Of a stretch of 5,315 bases of DNA, positions 1-5,315 are shown piece after piece. The position numbers were made by a program, and so were the translations under genes. This DNA is from Methylococcaceae bacterium (GTDB lineage Bacteria; Pseudomonadota; Gammaproteobacteria; Methylococcales; Methylomonadaceae), in assembly GCA_003542275.1 (NCBI GenBank), contig DPKY01000140.1, positions 1 through 5,315 on the forward strand, written 5' to 3'. Under the pieces are notes generated by a model. That model did not search any database. It saw only the letters and a program-made list of their open reading frames with translations, and had not been told where the DNA came from. Each line of letters starts with the position of its first letter. Position 1 is the stretch's first letter.

Positions 1-1113
1 AAACTTGAGAGGGCGATTATCAAAAGCGCTTGGCAGGCGAAAGCCGTAATCCACTAAATTTTTCTTACGCGCAACGTCACCATTAAACATGGCGCGTGAC
101 TGTGGGAGGGTTTGGTGACTCTCGTCGATAATTAAAAAATAATCCTCACCAAAATAATCCATGAGCGTATAAGGCGGCTCGCCCGCTTGCCGTTCTTCAA
201 AATGGCGGCTGTAATTTTCAATGCCCGAGCAATAACCCAGTTCCGCAATCATTTCCATATCGTATTCGATGCGTTGTTTGAGGCGCTGGGCTTCAAGAGG
301 CGGCAATGAGGGGAGATGTGCGTCAAGTTCTTTGCGAATGGTGGCAAGGGCGCGTTGTTTTTTTTCCTCGGGAATAACGTATTGCTTGGCGGGATATAAA
401 ACGGTTTCATCAATTTTGGTAATCACATCACCCGTCAGTGCGTCTATTTCTTTAATTGACGTGATGTAATTGTCTTCGAGTATCACGCGCAGAATAGTGT
501 TTTCATACGCGGGAATAATGTCGACAACCTCGCCGCGCACGCGAAACTTTCCCGGCGCGAGGGCGCTGTCGTTGCGCTCGTATTGAATCATGAGCAGTGA
601 TTTAAGTAACGCAGTACGCTTGAGTGCATGACCGGTGATGAGCGGCACGGCCATCGTGCGGAAATCATTTGGATTACCTAAACTGTAAATGCAGCTAATA
701 CTGGCAACGATAATGGTGTCACGACGACTCACCAAACTAGACACCGCGTGCAGGCGCATTTTCTCAATGGCTACGTTTACGCTAGAATCTTTTTCGATGT
801 AAGTATCTGTGGTGGGAAGATACGATTCTGGTTGATAATAGTCGTAAAACGACACGAAATACTCAACGCGATTTTGGGGAAATAAGTCTTTGAGCTCGGT
901 AAATAATTGCGCCGCCAGCGTTTTGTTATGGGCGATAATGAGCGTGGGCTTTTGTTGCGCCACAATCATATTGGCCATCACAAAGGTTTTTCCGCTACCG
1001 GTAATCCCTAAAAGGGTTTGTTTTTGGTCGGTGCGAAAATGCGTAGTGAGGGCATCAATGGCTTCTTGTTGACTAATCGAAGGCGAGTAGGGCGCGTTAA
1101 GTGTAAAATACAT
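1..1113 (-). CDS. uvrB: UvrABC system protein B, DNA damage-recognition helicase-like subunit (partial, N-terminal 371 residues)
   Basis: UvrB is the damage-verifying ATPase of nucleotide excision repair: UvrA loads it at a lesion and it then recruits UvrC. The minus strand is open from ATG (1113-1111) to the left edge, giving 371 of the roughly 670 residues usual for the family. Visible parts in order are Walker A GITGSGKT (residues 36-43), the NKTLAAQ motif (63-69), the damage-binding beta-hairpin with FYDYYQPE (89-96) and DTYIEKD (103-109), the UvrA-contacting domain with FRVRGE (190-195), ELGYCSGIENYSRH, the Walker B-type DESH box (330-333), and YGFRLPSAFDNRPL at the edge. Helicase motifs IV-VI and the C-terminal UVR domain lie outside the window; this is not a biological truncation. 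Odd points are ISQQ where the family has GDQP (residues 13-16) and Phe89 in place of the first hairpin Tyr. The start fits the family N-terminus, but an in-frame ATG 11 codons upstream (1146-1144) is possible; neither has a Shine-Dalgarno sequence. The gene diverges from uvrA. Identity is very secure. Confidence 0.98.
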   Translation of the reverse strand, partial: MYFTLNAPYSPSISQQEAIDALTTHFRTDQKQTLLGITGSGKTFVMANMIVAQQKPTLIIAHNKTLAAQLFTELKDLFPQNRVEYFVSFYDYYQPESYLPTTDTYIEKDSSVNVAIEKMRLHAVSSLVSRRDTIIVASISCIYSLGNPNDFRTMAVPLITGHALKRTALLKSLLMIQYERNDSALAPGKFRVRGEVVDIIPAYENTILRVILEDNYITSIKEIDALTGDVITKIDETVLYPAKQYVIPEEKKQRALATIRKELDAHLPSLPPLEAQRLKQRIEYDMEMIAELGYCSGIENYSRHFEERQAGEPPYTLMDYFGEDYFLIIDESHQTLPQSRAMFNGDVARKKNLVDYGFRLPSAFDNRPLKF

Positions 1114-1210
1114 AGTCGCTGAATGGTTGAGAAAAGAGAGTCGCATCGCTCGACACAGCACCGATTATTTTTTCTAATGTCATGTCACTTTTCCTTGGGC
1201 TTATTTGCAG
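1114..1210. promoter_or_regulatory. Divergent uvrB-uvrA intergenic control region
   Basis: These 97 bases separate the two divergent start codons and must hold the 5' ends of both transcription units unless the promoters lie inside the genes. The plus strand has a good sigma70-like promoter, listed separately. On the minus strand I see only fragments for uvrB: a GTGACA -35-like hexamer (1188-1183) and an AATAAT -10-like hexamer (1169-1164) separated by 13 bases, which is too short for a normal promoter. I find no CTGT-N8-ACAG LexA box; only a lone ACAG half-site is present at 1155-1158. No hairpin terminator or riboswitch-like structure is apparent. Confidence 0.6.
1150..1178 (+). promoter_or_regulatory. 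Predicted sigma70-type promoter for uvrA-uvrC
   Basis: A -35 hexamer TCGACA (1150-1155, five of six matches to TTGACA) is followed by a 17-base spacer and a -10 hexamer TCTAAT (1173-1178, five of six matches to TATAAT). The spacer has the optimal length and its downstream half is rich in A and T. Transcription would begin near 1185, giving a leader of about 26 bases before the uvrA ATG. This is a prediction from sequence alone. The promoter would serve uvrA and, through the gene overlap, uvrC. Confidence 0.55.
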
Positions 1211-4075
1211 ATGATAAAAGACAGTATTATTGTTAAAGGCGCACGCGAACATAATTTAAAAAATATTGATGTGGAATTTCCGCGCAATAAATTGATTGTT
1301 ATCACCGGACTCTCCGGCTCAGGAAAATCCACGCTTGCCTTTGATACGCTCTACGCAGAAGGCCAGCGGCGTTATGTGGAAAGTCTATCGGCTTATGCGC
1401 GGCAATTTCTTGGGTTAATGGACAAGCCCGATGTCGACAGTATTGAGGGGTTATCCCCTGCAATTAGTATCGAGCAAAAAACCACCAGCAAAAATCCGCG
1501 CTCAACGGTAGGCACTGTCACGGAAATTTACGATTACCTACGCCTACTTTTTGCGCGAATTGGTGTGCATCATTGTCCAAAATGCCACAGTGAAGTCAAG
1601 CCACAAAGTGCAGAAAATATTACACGCTTAGTGATGGCGCAACAAGGCGAAACACTGATTTTTCTCGCGCCCATCATTAACGGCCAAAAAGGCACGCATG
1701 AGCAAGTCATTGACGATTTGCGTAAACAAGGCTTTAGTAAAATCCGCGTAGATCAAAAAATGTATGATGCCGATACAATTAAAGAAACGCTACGCCTTGA
1801 GCGTTATGAAAAACATTGGATTGAAGCGGTTATTGACACGGTCACCATTGAGGAAGATGAACGCTCGCGCATCAGTGACGCGGTTGAGCACGCCCTGTCA
1901 CTGGGAAAAGAGCGTATGATTGTCATTGACAAGCACGCGGCAAATGAAAAAACCAAAGAATTACAACGCGCCGCTAATGAAACGGTCTACAGCACGTTTG
2001 GCGCGTGTGCGAAGCATCCTAAAGTCGTGTTCGAGAGTTTAGAGCCGCGTATGTTTTCGTTTAATAGCCCTTTTGGCGCGTGTAGCGAATGTCATGGCCT
2101 TGGCGAAATTACGCAGTTATCGGTGGCGTTACTCATTCCCGATAAAACAAAATCGATTATGGAAGGCGGTCTTGCTATTTATAATAAAATGGATTTGGCA
2201 TGGCGAGCGCAGCAGATTAGCGTGGTAGGACGTCAATTTGGTTTTGATGTGTGGACACCCTTGGGAGACTTTACGCCCACGCAACTCAACGCACTACTGT
2301 ATGGCACACTGGAACCGTTATCGGGAAAATGGTCAAGCGGTGAGGCGATGAAACTCGACGACGGTTACGAGGGTGTTATCCCACAAACCCTCAGGCTCTA
2401 CAAACAAACAGATAGCGAATGGCGAAAAAAAGAAATTGAAAAATATATGCAGCACAAACCCTGTCTACGTTGCGCGGGCAAACGGCTGCAACCGGTTGTT
2501 CTAGCCGTTCAAATTGACCAAAAAAGCATTATTGATGTCACGGATATGAGCATTGAGAAAGCGGCGGCGTTTTTTCTCAGCTTGCCAAGCAAGTTAAGTA
2601 ATAAAGAATTAGTGATTGCAAAGCAGGTGTTAAAAGAAATTAACGAACGTCTAGGCTTTTTGAATAATGTCGGACTGGGTTACCTCACGCTCTCGCGCAG
2701 TGCAAAAACCTTATCAGGCGGTGAAGCACAACGCATTCGTCTTGCAACGCAAATTGGCAGTAATTTGATGGGCGTGCTATATATTTTAGACGAGCCAAGT
2801 ATTGGACTGCATCAGCGTGATAATGTGAAATTGATTGAAACGCTCCATCGCTTGCGCGATTTGGGGAATACGCTCATTGTGGTGGAACACGACGAGGATA
2901 CTATTCTTGCCGCCGATTATGTCATTGACATTGGCCCGGGGGCGGGCATTTATGGCGGGCACGTCACAGCGAAAGGCACGCCAGCAGACATTATGGCCAA
3001 CCCTAACAGTTTAACGGGGCGCTATTTGAATGGAGAACTGCGTATTGTGGTGCCTGAAAAACGGCGTGAGGCTATCGATTTTATTGAGGTGGTGGGCGCA
3101 CAAGAAAATAATCTCAAAAATCTGAGCGTTAAATTGCCGCTAGGGGTGTTATGTGGCATTACAGGCGTATCCGGTTCGGGGAAAAGCACTTTAATTAACC
3201 AAACCGTCATGCCCTATTTGCAACAACAATTTGGCGAACAAGTGGACACGATAGGTCGCGTTGAGGCCATAACACTGCCTAGCGTTGTGAATAACGTGAT
3301 TATTATCAATCAAGACCCTATTGGAAAAACCCCGCGCAGTAACCCAGCCACGTACACGAAATTATTTGATGACATCCGCGATTTATTTGCCCAAACGCAA
3401 GAAGCGAAAATGCGCGGCTATGAAAAAGGACGGTTTTCATTTAATGTCAAGGGCGGGCGTTGTGAAACGTGTCAAGGCGATGGGTTGCTTAAAATTGAAA
3501 TGAACTTTTTGCCTGATGTATATGTCGAATGCAGTGATTGTCACGGTAAACGCTACAACAAAGAAACGCTCAGTGTTTTCTATAAAGGTAAAAACATCGC
3601 TGAAGTGCTCAATATGGAAGTGGACGAAGCGGCGGTCTTTTTTCAAGCCATTCCCGCCATTAGCAAAAAATTGCAAACACTTCTAGCGGTCGGACTTGGC
3701 TATATTAAATTGGGGCAGAGTTCCACCACGCTCTCAGGTGGGGAGAGTCAGCGCATCAAAATTACGAAAGAACTCAGCAAAAGCAAACGCGGCCATGTCG
3801 TGTATATGCTCGATGAACCGACAACCGGTTTGCATTTTGAGGACACCAAGCGTCTTATTGGCGTGCTCAACAGTTTGGTGGATAAAGGGCATTCTGTGTT
3901 TGTTATTGAGCATAATTTAGATGTCATTAAAAGTTGCGATTATCTCATTGATTTAGGCCATGAAGGTGGCAGTGGTGGTGGGGAAATTATTGCCCAAGGC
4001 ACGCCCGAAGCCGTGGCGAAGATAGCGCATTCGTACACAGGGCAGTTTTTAAAACGCTTGCTTGTTGCGCCATGA
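1211..4075 (+). CDS. uvrA: UvrABC system protein A, DNA damage-sensing ABC ATPase (complete)
   Basis: UvrA is the dimeric tandem ABC-type ATPase that first senses lesions and delivers UvrB to them. The product has 954 residues, close to the roughly 940 of E. coli UvrA. The first nucleotide-binding domain has Walker [10 protein letters not shown] (33-41), signature LSGGEAQ (501-507), Walker [13 protein letters not shown] with Asp527-Glu528, and VVEHDED. Between these lie the UvrB-binding region, including C122-P-K-C125, the first zinc module and the insertion domain, followed by C418-x2-C421. The second domain has Walker [10 protein letters not shown] (652-660), the C-terminal zinc finger C751-x2-C754-x19-C774-x2-C777, signature LSGGESQ (841-847), Walker [10 protein letters not shown] with Asp868-Glu869, and VIEHNLDVI. 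The first zinc module reads C266-x2-H269-x21-C291-x2-C294, with His where Cys is usual. I chose ATG 1211 because [18 protein letters not shown] matches the family N-terminus; a TTG at 1205 would add two residues. No Shine-Dalgarno sequence precedes either. Its stop codon overlaps the uvrC start. Confidence 0.98.
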   Translation: MIKDSIIVKGAREHNLKNIDVEFPRNKLIVITGLSGSGKSTLAFDTLYAEGQRRYVESLSAYARQFLGLMDKPDVDSIEGLSPAISIEQKTTSKNPRSTVGTVTEIYDYLRLLFARIGVHHCPKCHSEVKPQSAENITRLVMAQQGETLIFLAPIINGQKGTHEQVIDDLRKQGFSKIRVDQKMYDADTIKETLRLERYEKHWIEAVIDTVTIEEDERSRISDAVEHALSLGKERMIVIDKHAANEKTKELQRAANETVYSTFGACAKHPKVVFESLEPRMFSFNSPFGACSECHGLGEITQLSVALLIPDKTKSIMEGGLAIYNKMDLAWRAQQISVVGRQFGFDVWTPLGDFTPTQLNALLYGTLEPLSGKWSSGEAMKLDDGYEGVIPQTLRLYKQTDSEWRKKEIEKYMQHKPCLRCAGKRLQPVVLAVQIDQKSIIDVTDMSIEKAAAFFLSLPSKLSNKELVIAKQVLKEINERLGFLNNVGLGYLTLSRSAKTLSGGEAQRIRLATQIGSNLMGVLYILDEPSIGLHQRDNVKLIETLHRLRDLGNTLIVVEHDEDTILAADYVIDIGPGAGIYGGHVTAKGTPADIMANPNSLTGRYLNGELRIVVPEKRREAIDFIEVVGAQENNLKNLSVKLPLGVLCGITGVSGSGKSTLINQTVMPYLQQQFGEQVDTIGRVEAITLPSVVNNVIIINQDPIGKTPRSNPATYTKLFDDIRDLFAQTQEAKMRGYEKGRFSFNVKGGRCETCQGDGLLKIEMNFLPDVYVECSDCHGKRYNKETLSVFYKGKNIAEVLNMEVDEAAVFFQAIPAISKKLQTLLAVGLGYIKLGQSSTTLSGGESQRIKITKELSKSKRGHVVYMLDEPTTGLHFEDTKRLIGVLNSLVDKGHSVFVIEHNLDVIKSCDYLIDLGHEGGSGGGEIIAQGTPEAVAKIAHSYTGQFLKRLLVAP
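4072..4075 (+). other. ATGA overlap of uvrA stop and uvrC start (translational coupling site)
   Basis: The uvrC ATG (4072-4074) and the uvrA TGA (4073-4075) share bases in the sequence ATGA. No Shine-Dalgarno-like sequence is visible in the preceding 20 bases (CGCTTGCTTGTTGCGCC just upstream). Such overlaps commonly couple translation: ribosomes finishing uvrA restart on uvrC. Coupling is inferred; the overlap itself is seen directly. Confidence 0.8.
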
Positions 4076-5315
4076 TTGTCATTAACCACTTCCGTGAATT
4101 TAAATCAGCGGACGTTCCCAGTAAAACAAAGGTGTATTTATACAAAAACGCTCAAGGCGACGTGATTTACTGCGGTAAAGCGAAAAATTTACGCGCCCGT
4201 GTCAAAAGTTATTTTTCGAGTCAGCATCTGCTGCCGCTAAAAACCCGTCGATTGGTGACGCAAATTCGGCAAATTGAGTGGATTATTGTCGATAATGAAG
4301 TGGACGCGTTGCTACTTGAAAACCGTTTAATTAAACAGTATCAACCCAAATACAACATCGCGCTCAAAGACGCCAAAACGTTTGCCTACATTGCGCTCAG
4401 TAAAGAGGCGTTTCCGCGTATTTTTACGACGCGCAAGCCAACGCCTAACATGGCAGTTTTTGGCGCTTATACGGATGGGCATTTGCGCGTGGCGCTACAG
4501 AAAATGGTTATTGAATTGTTTCAATTGCGTGACTGTAAAACCTTGCCAAAAAAAGCGTGTCTAAATTTTCATATTCAGCGCTGCACCGCGCCGTGTATTG
4601 GTCGTGTCAATGAACACGACTACGCTAAACAAGTCGCGCAAGCGAGGCAACTGCTTGAGGGCAATGTCAAAGACACACTGCATTTTCTCGCTACGCAAAT
4701 GCACCACGCCGCGCAATCGCAACATTTTGAGCGGGCGCTTGTGTTGCGCAATCAAATGCAACGCTTGCAACAGCTTGAGCAAAAACAAATTATTGATGCG
4801 CAAAATACGCAAAATCAAGATGTGATTGCTTTTGAGCGACAAGGTGAGCAACTGTATATTGCACGCTTTACCCTAAAACGCGGCGTGTTGTCAGGTAAGC
4901 AAACTTTTTGCGTGGACTATCAATTGCGCGTGAAACAGACGTTTGTCATGGCGTTTTATCAAACCCATACGTTGCCGCATGAAATTATTGTCAATCAAGC
5001 CATTTGGGACGATGAAGCGGAAAAAACCAGTTTAGAAACCGTCCTCACGCAGCGGCGCGGCGGCAAAGTGGTGCTGACACTACCGCTACGCGGTAACAAA
5101 TTAGCGTTGGTGAAATTAGCCGAAAAAAATACGGAAAGCGCCGTCGATCACGACAGCGCACTATTTGACTTGCAACGTGCGCTCAATTTAGCGCGTTTGC
5201 CACGCGTGATTGAATGTTTTGATATTTCCAATTTAGGTAACGAACATATTGTGTCTGGCATGACGCAATTTATTGATATGAAAGCCAATAAAAACGGTTT
5301 TCGTCATTTTGAACT
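4072..5315 (+). CDS. uvrC: UvrABC system protein C, dual-incision nuclease subunit (partial, N-terminal 414 residues)
   Basis: UvrC binds the UvrB-DNA complex and makes both cuts around the lesion, 3' with its GIY-YIG domain and 5' with its RNase H-like domain. The frame is open from ATG 4072 to the right edge, giving 414 of about 610 residues. The GIY-YIG domain (about 18-95) shows KVY (Tyr22), IYCGKAKNLRARV (Tyr33, Arg43), LLENRLIK with Glu83, and PKYN with Asn95; these correspond to the family's catalytic residues. The usual PGVY is TKVY and the usual YVG is YCG. Next come four cysteines, C155-x7-C163-x7-C171-x3-C175, matching the spacing class of the iron-sulfur ligands reported for E. 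coli UvrC. The UvrB-binding UVR domain spans about 198-238 (FERALVLRNQMQRLQQL). The RNase H-like domain begins with ECFDIS, Asp384 being the first catalytic acidic residue. The remaining catalytic residues and the C-terminal helix-hairpin-helix region are beyond the window. The gene is cotranscribed with uvrA, overlapping it by four bases. Confidence 0.97.
   Translation, partial: MIVINHFREFKSADVPSKTKVYLYKNAQGDVIYCGKAKNLRARVKSYFSSQHLLPLKTRRLVTQIRQIEWIIVDNEVDALLLENRLIKQYQPKYNIALKDAKTFAYIALSKEAFPRIFTTRKPTPNMAVFGAYTDGHLRVALQKMVIELFQLRDCKTLPKKACLNFHIQRCTAPCIGRVNEHDYAKQVAQARQLLEGNVKDTLHFLATQMHHAAQSQHFERALVLRNQMQRLQQLEQKQIIDAQNTQNQDVIAFERQGEQLYIARFTLKRGVLSGKQTFCVDYQLRVKQTFVMAFYQTHTLPHEIIVNQAIWDDEAEKTSLETVLTQRRGGKVVLTLPLRGNKLALVKLAEKNTESAVDHDSALFDLQRALNLARLPRVIECFDISNLGNEHIVSGMTQFIDMKANKNGFRHFE

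Noticed and set aside
358..365. Run of eight T (eight A on the coding strand) in uvrB, plus A7 runs in uvrA and uvrC, as possible slippage or phase-variation sites
   Set aside because: The runs encode ordinary Lys-rich segments, the frames are intact across them, and such runs are expected in a genome of this base composition.
269..1072. Plus-strand open frames of 60-66 codons at 269-469 and 890-1072, and a minus-strand frame at 777-965
   Set aside because: They lie inside uvrB in other frames, their translations resemble no family I know, and the uvrB frame is continuous and strongly conserved across the same bases.
1164..1188. Minus-strand uvrB promoter made of GTGACA and AATAAT
   Set aside because: The 13-base spacing is too short for sigma70, and no alternative pairing with 16-18 bases gave acceptable hexamers.
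3022..3920. Short open frames in both strands inside the 3' half of uvrA
   Set aside because: All overlap the conserved second ATPase domain of UvrA in other frames and have no independent start signals.
4050..4110. Terminator between uvrA and uvrC
   Set aside because: The genes overlap and no GC-rich hairpin followed by a T run is visible; the two genes appear to form one transcript.
4382..4851. Open frames of 60-96 codons on both strands at 4382-4564, 4561-4851 and 4598-4825
   Set aside because: They are shadows of uvrC, whose frame runs unbroken from 4072 to the window edge with recognisable GIY-YIG, cysteine and UVR motifs.
1..5315. Novel defence system, mobile element or toxin-antitoxin pair
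   Set aside because: Every long frame belongs to the known UvrABC system, and I saw no transposase, terminal repeats, attachment site or unknown gene.

Overview
The window holds a compact nucleotide excision repair (NER) locus with the three subunits of the UvrABC excinuclease side by side. From left to right it has the 5' part of uvrB on the minus strand (1-1113, running off the left edge), a 97-base divergent intergenic region (1114-1210), a complete uvrA on the plus strand (1211-4075), and the 5' part of uvrC on the plus strand (4072-5315, running off the right edge). uvrA and uvrC overlap by four bases (ATGA). The sequence is almost entirely coding, with no RNA gene, mobile element, CRISPR array or long unexplained stretch.

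UvrA and UvrB search DNA for bulky lesions. UvrA loads UvrB onto the damage, and UvrC then joins UvrB and cuts the strand on both sides through its GIY-YIG and RNase H-like nuclease domains. The arrangement means that one short control region could set the supply of all three subunits. A good sigma70-type promoter for uvrA-uvrC lies in that region (TCGACA, 17-base spacer, TCTAAT). I see no LexA operator of the CTGT-N8-ACAG type and no convincing uvrB promoter. None of the three start codons has a clear Shine-Dalgarno sequence.

The organism is a bacterium of moderate GC content (by eye in the forties). The Uvr proteins look broadly proteobacterial, possibly gammaproteobacterial, but I cannot assign a genus. 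In Escherichia coli the three uvr genes are at separate loci, so the clustering is a distinguishing trait. The proteins carry several substitutions in motifs that are usually strongly conserved: an altered GIY-YIG motif in UvrC, a Cys-x2-His zinc half-site in UvrA, and an altered N-terminal glutamine motif plus a Tyr-to-Phe change in the UvrB hairpin. All reading frames are open and the main catalytic residues are present, so I read this as a functional but diverged repair system. I found no convincing new biological system.
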